The translations under genes and the position numbers were made by a program. A DNA stretch of 64,000 nucleotides from Morella rubra (taxonomy: Eukaryota > Streptophyta > Magnoliopsida > Fagales > Myricaceae). The stretch is from NCBI GenBank assembly GCA_003952965.2, contig CM025853.1:17469627-17533626 (forward strand), written 5' to 3'. The notes below the pieces were generated by a model that worked only from the letters and a program-made list of their open reading frames with translations, was not told the DNA's origin and searched no databases. Positions within the stretch are counted from its first letter, which is position 1; every line of letters starts with the position of its first letter. This document shows, piece after piece, positions 46,331-57,712 of this stretch.

Positions 46331-49300
46331 CATAGGAAATTCCTGAGGTATATCTAGTGTTGTTCCTTCCACCTCATTTCTAAACCACGTCAAATCATCG
46401 TGTACATTCTCGATGTTTTGCTCAACGTTGAAATTGTAAGGTTCATTTTCACAGTAGTCATCTATGTCGTCATCATTACCAGCATCAAACACATCTCTTG
46501 GTTTGGTCTTGACAACTACTTCCCAATTTGGATGTCTTTCATCTGCTACATAGTATACTTGAGATGCTTGTGGTGCCAAAATGAATGGATCATCGCTTAA
46601 TCGATCTCCAGTATGCACTAAACGCGAAAAATTAACAAGTTCGAATCCAAACTCATCAACTTTATATCCCCTACCAATAGCGGTATCAACCCAATCACAT
46701 TTGAATAGTACAAAACATTCTGAACCAAAATAGTTTAACTCAATGATACTTATGATTCGCCCGTAATATGTGGTGCCCCCTTCAACAGTCACACATACTC
46801 CACTATTTTGAGTTGTTCTGCCTATTTCATTGTCTTTTGTACGAAATTTCACACCATTATATACATATCGGCTAAATGATCTAGCTTCGGGGTTTGGACC
46901 TTTAGCAAGCCATCGAACTCTATTTGGAAGTTGATGCTTCATCATCTCGTCCATATTTTGTACCTATTTTCCTCGAACAACAAGTTAAGATTAAATTAAT
47001 TGTAAGTTTCAAAGTAATCAGCCAATACAAAACATTTTAAACATAACACATACATAGTTTCGAAACCAGTCACAAAATTCATCCCTATGCATCTTATCGA
47101 TGACATAATCTGGTGGTCGACTACTACGATTTCTTGCCTTCAATCGCTCCTTATGCATTCTACACATCGACCACCAATTCTCGTCAAATTAATTTCACCA
47201 TCGAAAAAAACATGTTGAATGAAATAGTTAGAAGTGTAACATCACTTACGTGCGAATTTGAATTAACTCATCGCAATTAAAAAGGATATATCGATGAGCC
47301 TGCATGCATGTTTTCATATCAAGACGAACAAATGATATTCCTCCCATAGTATCGTCTACATTTCTTGGTGATCTATTAAAGATCGTTGGGACTGATTCTA
47401 AATATCTTGAACAAAATGTTAAGCATTCATCTGCTATATATCCTTCAGCAATAGAGCCTTCAGGTGCGGCCGTGTTGCGCACGTAAGATTTGAAACGGTG
47501 CATGCACCTATATCAATAATATTAGACTTTATTAAATACAACACGTGCAAAGAAACAAAGATATAACATATCTCTATAATTCATATTACCTTTCAATAGG
47601 ATACATCCACCGAAGTTGAACCGGTCCACCCATCTTACATTCTGCAACCAGATGTACGACCAAGTGCACCATAACAGTAAAGAATGCAGGCGGAAATATC
47701 CTTTCAAGTTGACACAATGTTATAGGGATTTGAGCCTCAAGTCGATCTAAGTCCTCTATCCGTAATGTTTTGGAACAAATTTCTCTAAAGAAACATGCCA
47801 ATGAGATCAAAGGAGAACAAACCATGCTTGGCAATGATCTTCGTATTGCAATAGGCATCAAATGCTGCATCAAGATGTGACAGTCATGACTCTTCAAACC
47901 TATGATATTACGTTGTTGAAGCTTGACACAACGTGATATGTTCGAAGCGAAACCATCCGGAAATTTCGCATTCTTTATCACTTTTAGAAAGCATTCTTTC
48001 TCTTCGCGAGTCATTGAGTAGCAAGCACCAGGCAAATGAACCTTTCCTGCATCAGTGATCTTTGGATGGAGATCATGTCTTATTCCCATGCTTTGTAAGT
48101 CAAGACGTGCCTTATAGTTATCTTTTGTCTTCCCGTCCACATCTAACAATGTACCAATGATATTGTCCATTACGTTTTTCTCTATATGCATGACATCTAG
48201 ATTATGGCGTAACATGTTATCTTTCCAATAAGGCAATGTGAAGAAAATACTTTGCTTCTTCCATACACTTGACTGAAAATGTAAAGTACCCTGTAATTCC
48301 CTGAAAATGTCATCACCGGTCATAAAATAGGGTGGTGGAGTCATTTCATAAGTACCGTCAAATGATCTTTGATCTCTTCTCCACCTATGATTTAATGGTA
48401 AGAACCGTCTATGCCCCATGTAGCAAAATTTTCTACCATTATCCAACCACCGTGACCAAGTCTGATACATACAACATGGACATGCAAGACGTCCCTTTGT
48501 ACTCCATCCAGAGAGGTCACCATATGCAGGGAAATCGTTAATTGTCCACATCAATGCCGCACGCATCTTAAACATATCTTTCGTAGCAATGTCATAAGTA
48601 TCTAATCCAACATCCCACAACTCTTTTAACTCTAATATCAATGGTTCTAGATATACATCTATCTTGAAAGAAGGAGATTTCGGTCCAGGAATAAGTAATG
48701 ACAACATTAAAGATGAACGTTTCATGCACATCCAAGGAGGCAAGTTATATGGTACTAATATCACTGGCCATGTGCTATGACTAGTGCTCATGTTTCCAAA
48801 AGGATTAAACCCATCCGCTGCTAACCCAAGCCTAACATTACGAGGATCAGAAGCAAAATCAGCATACTGTGCATCAAATGCCTTCCAAGCTTGACCATCG
48901 GCCGGATGCCTTAACAACCCATCATTTGCACGTCCATCGTGATGCCATTTCATATGAGAAGCAGTTTTTGAGGACATGAATAATCTCTGCAAGCGGTGCT
49001 TTAAAGGAAACCACCGCAAAACTTTCATCGGTTTTTTCTTCGATCTCTTAGATGATCCACCTTCATTCGCTGAGAAAATATTTCCCTCCCCATTGCCCTT
49101 CCATTTTGAAGCTCCGCACTTTGAACAAACTTCTAATTTCTCATTCTCATTCCAAAACAACATACAACCGTTTGGACAAACAGGAATCTTTTCATAGCCA
49201 AGTCCTAACCCTTTTATGTATTTTTTAACTTCATAAGTATCCTTCGGTAATTTTGCACCCGCAGGGAGCATATCACCCAGTGTTTGGAGTAACCACGTAA

Positions 49301-49835
49301 AAGAGGTATTACTCCATCCTCCCATGCACTTCAAATGATATAACTGTACAATAGCAGTTAACTTACTAAATTTTATGCACCCTTCATACAAAGGTTCGTC
49401 TGCATCTTTAAGCATGTCATAAAACTTTGCAGTATGTTCAGTAGGAAGTGGATCTCGTTGTTCTCGTACATTATGGGATTGTGTTTCCGGTACTAATGGA
49501 AATACATCGTGTAATAGTTCATGCATCCCAGATGAGGGTTCACACATTTCATTATCCCCAACAGAAATAGAAGGATGACTAGATGCTGCCCTATCTCGCA
49601 ATTCACCATGCGCAAACCAATAATCGTAACCCGGAGACATCCCATATTGGACCAAATGATCATGTACCGTACTGATGTTATACCTCTTGTAATTGACGCA
49701 CTTTACACAAGGGCAACAAATTCTCTCATCACTACCCATACTCTTAGATGCAAAACCCAGAAACTCATTGACTCCCAACACATATTCACTTGTCCCGCGT
49801 TTCTTTTTCATCCAACTCTTGTCCATGAGCGACAA
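46331..49835 (-). CDS. CACTA 1 transposase, TNPD/TNP2-like
   Basis: Four minus-strand exons, 49835-47590, 47507-47250, 47159-47054 and 46963-46331, keep one frame for 1081 codons. All internal borders are GT/AG. The start reads MSLMDKSWMKKKRG, a typical N-terminus for this family. It is followed by a Cys-rich transposase-associated segment (CCPCVKCVN), then the TNP2 (Transposase_21) core with CPNGCMLFWNENEKLEVCSK, NPFGNMSTSHSTWPVILVPY, GRLACPCCMYQTWS and LRHNLDVMHIEKNVMDNIIG. A DUF4218-type block spans exons 1-2 and includes CKMGGPVQLRWMYP. Exon 4 is DUF4216-like (FVLFKCDWVD). No stop interrupts it. If the last donor is not used, the frame closes at 46298. It would cut and join element ends. 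Confidence 0.88.
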
Positions 49836-50435
49836 TAATAACTATATGAAATGCAACAAAAAAGATTATGCATAAGATTTAATTTTTTTCACATTTTATC
49901 AAGATTTTTCAATAAAACTAACATAGATTAATAAAACAACACACGTAACGAACATCATATAACAATTACCCCTCCAATCTCCAATAAACTCCACAGAACC
50001 AACAACAAATAATAGTTAGCCCTACCCTCCGCCTTCCAACAAAACCCACAAACACCAACATCTCCAATTAACTCCACAGAACCAACAATAAATAAAAGTT
50101 AGCCCTACCCTCCGCCTTCCAACAGAACCCACAAACACCAGCATCTTCAACAATAGTTAGTTATTCCGTCCACCTTCCAATAAAATCCACAAACTCTAAT
50201 CTCTAAAAAAAAAAGGAAAAAAGAACAAACAATAGTAATTGACGAAGAGATTCAAAATACCACTGACCTGTGAAAGAGTAATATGTGAATGGCAAGTCAC
50301 CTAGTGTCCCTCAATCACAGTTACGAAAACCACGGTAGTTGAGACTATTGAGTTCAACTGTGAAAGAAATTTAGAAAATAGATTTTTAATAACGATACCT
50401 GGTCCAAAAAAACATACTAAACACAGCGGACTTTT
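49836..50435. other. 5' region of CACTA 1 transposase gene
   Basis: Probable promoter and leader side of the minus-strand transposase gene. A unit beginning CTCCA(A/T)(T/C)(A/T)AACTCCACAGAACC repeats two to three times at 49975-50160. No reading frame is supported. Confidence 0.45.
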
Positions 50436-51375
50436 GGACATCAATAAATTCATACATTCCAATTCATATATTTTCAGCAATCAAAAGATATATTTCCAGC
50501 AATGAATTCATACAAAACATATTTTCAGAATTCATATATTTTCAACAATAAATCATACATTATAATTCATATATTTTCAATTAATACATATTTTCAGCAA
50601 CCAATTCATACAAACCTATGCATATATTTTCAGGAATAAATTCAAATATTTCAATTCATATATTTCCACCGATGAATTCATACAAAACAAAAAATATATT
50701 TTCAGCAATCAATTCATACAAACCAATTCATATATTTTCAACAATAAATTCATACATTATAATTCATATATTTTCAGCAACCAATTAATACATTGATTAA
50801 TTATATATTTTCAGCAACCAATTCATACAAAACATATATTTTCAGGAATAAATTCATTTCAATTCATATATTTCAATTCATACAAAACAAAAAATATATT
50901 TTCAGCAATCAATTCATACAAACCAATTCATATATTTTCAATAAATTCATACAATTCATATATTTTCAGCTTTCAGCAACCAATTCATACAAAACCCATT
51001 TTCAATTCATATATTTCAATTCATACAAAACAATTTTCAGCAATTCATATATTTTCAGCAACCAATTAATACATATATTTTCAGCAACCAATTCATACAA
51101 ACCTATGCATACATTTTCAGGAATAAATTCAAATATTTCAATTCATATATTTCCACCAATGAATTCATACAAAACAAAAAATATATTTTCAGCAATTCAT
51201 ATTCAAACCATACATATATTTTCAGCAACCAATTCATACAAAACATTTTCAGCATATATTTCAATTCATTATATTTTCAGCAATCAATTCATACAAACCA
51301 ATTCATATATTTTCAACAATAAATTCATACATTATAATTCATATTTTCAGCAACCTTCACAACCAATTCATCCAT
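50436..51375. repeat. Irregular minisatellite inside CACTA 1
   Basis: More than a dozen variants of ATATTTTCAGCAA(C/T)CAATTCATACAAA(A)C follow each other with unit lengths from about 25 to 60 bases. One plus-strand frame stays open for 194 codons through it only because the repeat lacks stops in that frame; it is not a gene. Confidence 0.85.
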
Positions 51376-51557
51376 AATCAATTCCAATTCATATAACAGG
51401 AAAAATCAAATCCAATTCAATACCAACAAAATACAAAAATAATTTTAAACCAAAAAAACCTCAAAAAAACAATTCAAAACAATCTATTAATTTCATAAAT
51501 AAAAACAAAAAATATATTTTAAATTCTAAAATTAAATTAAAATTTAACATTGAAATT

Positions 51558-51910
51558 CTGGGGGGCTTAAACTGAAAAATGGAGGGGGCTATGAAACTCG
51601 CGCGCGGGGTTGAAGCTCACGGACGGGGCTGGCATGGGGGTGGGCTGAAACCCACGTGGAAAGAGGGCGGCCGGGGGGGTGACACTCACGGAGGGGGCCT
51701 GAAAATCGTGGAGGGGAGGGGGCCGGGGAGGGGCAGAAATCACGAGAGGGGGGGGGGAGGGTGGGAGGTGAAATCGCGCGTGAGGGGGCGCGGGGGGAGG
51801 GGCAACGGTGGTGATTTGGGGGGGGGGGGCGCTGTTGAAATGCCAACGGGGAGGGAAATCGAAAGAAGGAGGAAGAAGAAGGAAGAAGAAAAGGGGGGGG
51901 GCGCGGGATG
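51558..51910 (+). repeat. G-rich tract in CACTA 1
   Basis: About 350 bases are dominated by G on the plus strand, with many runs of 4-10 G separated by short spacers, and a purine-rich GAAGAAGGAAGAAG end. The pattern allows many G-quadruplexes. Plus and minus open frames here are compositional. Confidence 0.8.
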
Positions 51911-51944
51911 GGCAGCTAATTTGCCCTAAACGCGCGTTTCACTA

Positions 51945-52225
51945 ATCTATAGCGGCGGTCACTGACCGCCGCTATAGACTTAAGTCGCCTGGTGCTTGAT
52001 CTATAGCGGCGGTCACTGACCGCCGCTATAGAAACCGCTGCCATAGGCGGTATATAGCGGCGGTCTATGACCGCCGCTATATCAACCGCTGCTACTTTGT
52101 CTATAGCGGCGGTTTTTGACCGCCGCTATAGAGACCGCCGCTAGATGTTTATTTTTTGTTGCGGTTTGATAAACCGCCGGTATATAGGGCATATAGCGGC
52201 GGTTTTGGTGAACGCCGCTAAAAGA
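51945..52225. repeat. Right subterminal GCGGCGGT palindrome array of CACTA 1
   Basis: Four to five hairpin units of CTATAGCGGCGGTCACTGACCGCCGCTATAG type mirror the left array. They should bind the same TNPA-like protein. Confidence 0.88.
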
Positions 52226-52461
52226 CCCACGCGGGGCCGCTTAACTTTTTTTTGTAGGCATTCAAAGTTACGCGATCCCATATTGATTTTTTAAAAAGGT
52301 CAATACCACATAGTTGTACAATAATAGGCTTTAATTATTATAGTCCAAAAAGTTATCCATTTATCTGGCCGGTATACGAACTAAATACATGAAAAATTTC
52401 AGATTGCAACTCAAATATAGAGACATCAATAATATGAGATGCTGTTGGAGTATACATAGTC

Positions 52462-53350
52462 CTACGGCGATGCTTTCCCGACAACTATTACCTCCAGTCC
52501 GTTCAAATATCTTCTACGCCAAGCTCGTTGAATAACAAGAGCTGCTCTCGAAACTAGAGTCTTCAAGTCTTTGGCCATTAGAGCAAAGGCTTCAACTTTC
52601 GTATGGGTTTTAACAGTGTGTGGAGAGGTTGGGAGGTTGGATAGGTTGGGTAAGGAGAAGCCATTGCAACCCCACTCTAGGAGTGCTTCTCCGATGAAAT
52701 GACCATTTTCGATATATTCACCTTGGCTTGAGCAGACACTAGTTCCCTCACAAATAATGGTTGTGAATTTCCATGCAATGCCTTGAGTGATTAAGAGCAG
52801 ACGATCAAGTGGTTCTCCCTGCCGAACAATGTAGCTGTCCTCATTGTAGTAAACTGGTTTGAGGTAGTTGCAGATCAATTGCAACTGTTTTGCCACTTAG
52901 TCTCTCAAGATTTGGCACCTAGCTTGCACAATATCGGGAGCAGCAAAGAGGAATGACAAGAAATAAAATACTTTGTAATTAATGGCCAAGCAGTACGTGA
53001 ATCAAATACGTTAATTATTCAATAGTATAATTAGCCGTCAACAACGATTAATTAATGAATTTAAACTTTTCATTTATTTATGTTTCACATACATTTCTTA
53101 CAAAGAAGAAAATTAATTAATTTGTAGTCGTTGATCTAGATTTTTACTCCACCTAAACAAGAAAAAGAGACAGTAAAGGTAAACAAGGACTCACTCTCTT
53201 TAGCAAGGGTAGGCAGAGATGTTGTTTAATCTCCTGTTGAAGTTTATGGAAAGATGAAGCAGCAAGTTCTCCGTATCAACGTCTTGATTTTCATCCAGTA
53301 ATATGATTTGTGTGATCTCCTTGACCTCTGGCCATTTTCATGGTATCAGG
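52462..53350 (-). pseudogene. Cyclic nucleotide-gated channel (CNGC) C-terminal remnant
   Basis: At 52890-52462 the minus strand reads LQLICNYLKPVYYNEDSYIV, then RQGEPLDRLLLITQGIAWKF. These are the cyclic-nucleotide-binding fold of plant CNGCs, with FIGEALLEWG in the phosphate-binding cassette (usually F-x-GEELL-x-W). An IQ-type calmodulin site follows (AALVIQRAWRRRYLNGLEV), stopping at 52462. Upstream, 53350-53160 encodes the C-linker end (DENQDVDTENLL, and in another frame QQEIKQHLCLPLLKRV). The frame shift within the C-linker and stops make it a probable pseudogene. No transmembrane or pore exon is present. It sits between the two CACTA elements. Confidence 0.75.
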
Positions 53351-53739
53351 GAGCTTGTTTCTCGAAATCCACAGCTCTATTTCACGTTGCTTAACTCTTT
53401 TCTTCTGTATAATCTCTTTAGAGTTTTCAACTACAAACTGCATAAATATCTACTCCACACCAAGTTAAGTTTGTTAAATAGCAGACAAAAAATGATTACT
53501 TTTCTTTTAAAATATTTAAATTGCCAAGAAATACTAAGCTTAAATATATATTAAAAACAAAAATCTAAAAAAGTAAAGTGAACAGATCATCAGATAATAT
53601 AATTGATACGCAATTAGCTAATTCTAATGGACGAGAGGATACTTTTGAGAAGGAAACGATATTCTTCCACCCTCCTGATTAGTACTGTTGGTTGGTGGAG
53701 GCGATATCGACGCTAGCTTGGGGATTGTACTCTAACTAT

Positions 53740-54570
53740 CACTACAAGAAAAAAGACTTTTTTTTGTCACCCAAAGTACAAAATTCGTCACCTAAAGTTT
53801 TGGGTGACAAAATTGAGTTATCACTCGGTTTGTCACCTAAAGCCCGTCAGCCAAAGTTTTGGATGACGATTTTCACTTCTGTAGCTCGAAACCGTTCGGA
53901 CGTTTTCCACACCTTCCGAACGGTGTTTTTTCATAGAGACGAAATTGAAAATCGTCATGCGCATACAATTCAACGTTCGCATGAGCTGTGCGAACGTACT
54001 CTAAATATGTTCAGACGGTTAATGAGAATGGTTCTTCCCAGTGACGAAACAACGTGCGCACGGTATACAATGTTGACAACAGATATACATCCGGACCCAT
54101 AGTAAAGACTCGCACTGTTGTTTCATTTATGACGAAATTTTTATTTGTCACCTCCAAACTGTTCGAACTATGACGCATAAAGTTCGGACGATTGTTCTGT
54201 TGAACAAGTTCGAACGTTTATTCAATGCGCACGTTGTTAGATAAAAGATCTGCACGCGCATTCAGACCGTGAACTAAGCGTGCGCACTTATCAACGTCAA
54301 TTAACCATTCAACTTCCACTCATACCGTTCGAACGGTTTTTTGTCATATCAATTAATTTTAAAATTTTAAAAATAATTTACAAATAATATAAATAAAAAG
54401 ATATTCAATGCTCATTAAATAATAAAATATCTATAAATATGCAATCGTTATTAAAAATAAATACAATAGGTAATCGATAAGTGCTAAGAAAGTAGTAAAA
54501 ATATATAAATCTACCCAAATTTTCGTTTGGGTGTGATTGCTGTCTGATTGCTCCACCATCAACATTAGTT
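53740..54570. mobile_element. Duplicated left end of CACTA 2, truncated copy
   Basis: Starts CACTACAAGAAAAAAGAC and follows 54794-55715 closely, including the ACCGTTCGAACGGT palindrome (54324-54337) and the sequence matching the 3' end of the CACTA 2 second gene. It stops in that gene after small deletions. The sequence before it (53636-53739) resembles that before the second copy (54606-54793). Confidence 0.8.
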
Positions 54571-54929
54571 GCAAGTTTATTGATATCTGCAATGGCCTCC
54601 CAGAGATGCTTTTGAGAAGGCAACTGTCGCCATTAGTTTGATCATTACTCCTGTTGTATTCCTAGATGTCTTTGCTGATGAGGCATCGACGTGCTTGTTC
54701 TTGGTTGATTGTACTCTAACTATCTATATTTGCACAGCTCTTCGTCCTTATTCTGTTAGGCTGCTCCGATATCGACGCTATTTGTACTCACTTCACTACA
54801 AGAAAAAAGACCAAATTGTCACCCAAAGTACAAAATTCGTCACCTAATGTTTTGGGTGACAAAACTGAGTTGTCACTCGGTTTGTCACCTAAAGCCCGTC
54901 AGCCAAAGTTTTAGGTGACGATTTTGATT

Positions 54930-55450
54930 TTGTGCTCGAAACCGTTCGGACGTTTTCCACACCATCCGAACGGTGTTTTTTCATAGCGACGAAATTGAAA
55001 ATCGTCATGCGCAGTACAATTCAACCGTTCGCATGAGCTGTGCGAACGTACTCTAAATATGTTCGGACGGTTAATGAGAATGGTTCTTCCCAGGGTGACG
55101 AAACAATCCGTGCGCACGGGTATACAACATTGTCCGCACGTACAGACATGACATCCGGACTCCTAGTAAAGACGTCCGCACTGTTGTTTCATTTATGACG
55201 AAATTTTTATTTGTCATCCTCCAAATCCGTTCGAACTATGACGCATAAAGTTCGGACGCTTGTTCTGTTGAACACGTTCGAACGTTTAGTTTTAGCGTGC
55301 GCACGTTTTTAGATAAAAGATCGTTTGCACGCGAAAACAACCATTCGGACGGACTAATTTGACGTGATGTGTCCGGACGGAATTTTAAGCGTGCGCACGT
55401 TATCAACGCCAATTAACCGTTCGGACTTCCACTCATACCGTTCGAACGGT
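54930..55450. repeat. Left subterminal motif array of CACTA 2
   Basis: Many copies in both directions of CGTTCGGACG / CCGTCCGAAC and GTGCGCAC, with ACCGTTCGAACGGT at 55437-55450. These are probable binding sites for the element's own TNPA-like protein. Confidence 0.8.
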
Positions 55451-55624
55451 TTTCTTGTATTCAATTAATTTAATTAAAATTTTAAAAATAATTTACAAAT
55501 AATATAAATAAAAAGATATTCAATGCTCATTAAATAATAAAATATCTATAAATATGCAATCGTTATTAAAAGTAAATAAATAGGTAATCGATAAGTGCTA
55601 AGAAAGTAGTAAAAATATATAAAT

Positions 55625-57250
55625 CTACCCAAATTTTCGTTTGGGTGTCGAACGAGATTGCAGCTGTCTGATCTGCTCCACCAGCTGCTCACGCATCTGC
55701 TCCGCCATTAGTTGCATCCTCCGTTCTTGTTGTTCCACTAGGGTCCTTTGCTGCTCCTCCATCATCTTCCGGTGCTCTTCGTCTTTTTTTCGTTGCTGCT
55801 CTGCCATCATTTGCATCAGCTCTTCGTCTTTCTTCCGTTGCTGCTCCTCCATCATCTGCAGATGCTCTCGCATCGTCTGCTCCATATCTGACCGTTTGAC
55901 AAGAAGCGCTTCATATTCCAACTGTCTAGCCCTCATCTCTTCAATCTTAATCTGGCCTCCTCCAACTTCCGGGACAAATCAACGGACGATACTGATGAAG
56001 ATGATCCAACAGACCGTACTGAACGGCCTAAACCTCGCACGTAACCCGCTTTCGTCCCCAACACCTCAGCGAAAATCTCCACTTCGGTGTATGACTTTCC
56101 CTCTGACTCGTACTGCAACTGTAACGCTTCCATTTTTTCCTACAAAATTAGAAAATAAAATAAAAACTAGCACATATGAAACATAAACGCACACGAATGC
56201 ATCATTAAATCTAATGTTACAACTTACAAAATTTTCTCGTGCATCTTCTGATGTCCACATGCCATCCTTATTAGTATGCGTCTTTTTATAAAGCAACGCA
56301 GGACTAATCTCATCAGATTCTGGATTTTTCTGTACACCAAAAGAAATATTAAAACAATCTTCAACTTAGCTCTTATTCTCCTTGTTGATTGCACTCCTCC
56401 TCTGCATTGTACATTTACAGTTGTTACCACAATTAATAATAAAATAAAATAAACGTTCAGTACGGAATAAAAATGTTTAACCTGAAATTCCTCGCTCGCG
56501 AATAAATCACAAACACGAGTCCATTCTTCCTTGTTCATCTCGGGATACGGGTGTTCTAACGCCTCTTCTTTGGAATTGAACACCGAGTAATGCTGGAACA
56601 TTCTATTTCTGTGCGTCCTGTACGCTGTGTTCATCGTAGACGTCACAGTGAACCGATCCTCAGCTCGGTCGTAATCTAGTTGGAAGTCATCCTTAACATA
56701 TATAACAGTTAGAAACGCAAAAAAGTTTTAAACAATTAAAATTTAAAAAATTATACTTACCAACACTCGGTTCATCACATACGATTTAACTCCTTCGGGG
56801 ACCTCCTTCCACTTACTCGTATCAAATGGGACATGTTGTCGAACGAGCGCACCAATATGACTCGAGAGCATTGAGGACGCCTTGTCATCACCGCCCGTAC
56901 GTCCATCAGGGATATGGACAGTCAGCTTTCCTCCGGTGCGAGCCTTGAGTAAGGCAATCCCACGCGTACTACCTCGAACATGTCTGATTCCGGACGTCGC
57001 TACAAATGAAGAACAAAAAATTTAAAATTCAGTTAAGCATAGAAATTTAAAAGTCATAATATTTAATTTCGATTGACGGGGTAAGATACTTACACGCACA
57101 ACTACTTTGGGTGCCTACTGGACTGGCTGTGTCAGGGGACGGTAATTCGTTTCTATCCCTAAGTGAAGGACCCGACACTGCTAGTGTACCGGGACTACTC
57201 TCAGCTCGAACTGATGAATCGCACCGAAGACGTTTCCCTCCCGCTGGCAT
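55625..57250 (-). pseudogene. CACTA 2 second gene, TNPA-like (Transposase_24 family)
   Basis: Minus-strand exons read MPAGGKRLRCDSSVRAESSP from 57250, then SGIRHVRGSTRGIALLKART and KLTVHIPDGRTGG (about 57000-56760). DRFTVTSTMNTAYRTHRNRM with EEWTRVCDLFASEEFQ follows (about 56690-56480), then KKTHTNKDGMWTSEDARENF (about 56330-56225). The last exon has YTEVEIFAEVLGTKAGYVRG followed by a long coiled coil of EEQQRKKDEE repeats ending KRKFG at 55625. One single-base shift near 55945 separates the conserved block from the coiled coil. The family binds subterminal motifs. The coiled coil suggests oligomerisation. Confidence 0.78.
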
Positions 57251-57712
57251 GACGTCGTCCTGTAACCAAATAAATCAATATTAGAGAAACAATTAACACA
57301 ATGACACATGTTGCTCAAAATGAATTTAAAATAGACACGCAAAGTAAATTGAAACGATAAAGTTACTTTAGTCCTCGGAGTCATATTCTTCAGAATCACT
57401 ACAATCTTCACTGAACGATTCCGAAGAATCATCGGTTCCTTCTACTTCACGTTGTTGTTGATCGCTCTTATCGGTTACCGGCACATAAGTCTCGACCTCA
57501 TTTCTAGTCAACGGATCATGTCAAAGGAGCTAAAGTCCACAAAAAGCTCAATAGACTCATTCTCCTGGTATGCTTCACGGTTCGACGGTCCTTCTCCATC
57601 TTCACTAGCTTCCTCCTCAATATGTGGAATATCATACGTGTTTCTCAGGGTAATCTTTTGAACAATCTTCCAGTGACCGCCCAACTTGATATCATCGATA
57701 TAAAAAACTTGA

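Larger units (their letters stand above)
43631..52258 (-). mobile_element. CACTA (En/Spm) DNA transposon, near complete, TSD CAT
   Basis: The left end begins CACTACAGAAATAAAG after CAT (43628-43630). The right end is CTTTTTTTTGTAGG followed by CAT (52259-52261), so the expected GTAGTG end has lost one T. The 3-base target duplication and CACTA termini define the superfamily. Palindromic subterminal repeats lie at 43653-44015 and 51945-52225. Two genes run on the minus strand: a TNPD-type transposase (46331-49835) and a TNPA-type protein (44233-46162). The transposase gene is open throughout; the second gene is frameshifted. Confidence 0.93.

Noticed and set aside
50436..51375. Possible CRISPR-like array because of regular repeats
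   Set aside because: Units vary in length and sequence, there are no unique spacers, and the genome is a plant.
50793..51377. 194-codon plus-strand open frame
   Set aside because: It runs through an AT-rich minisatellite whose unit lacks stops in that frame; repetitive Ile/Phe/Ser/Asn composition and no domain.
51579..51929. 116-codon Gly/Arg-rich plus-strand frame and its Pro-rich minus-strand partner
   Set aside because: Both result from the G-rich tract; no start context, splice site or family.
55641..56186. 181-codon Cys/Ser-rich plus-strand frame
   Set aside because: Antisense of the EEQQRKKDEE coiled-coil repeats of the CACTA 2 TNPA-like gene.
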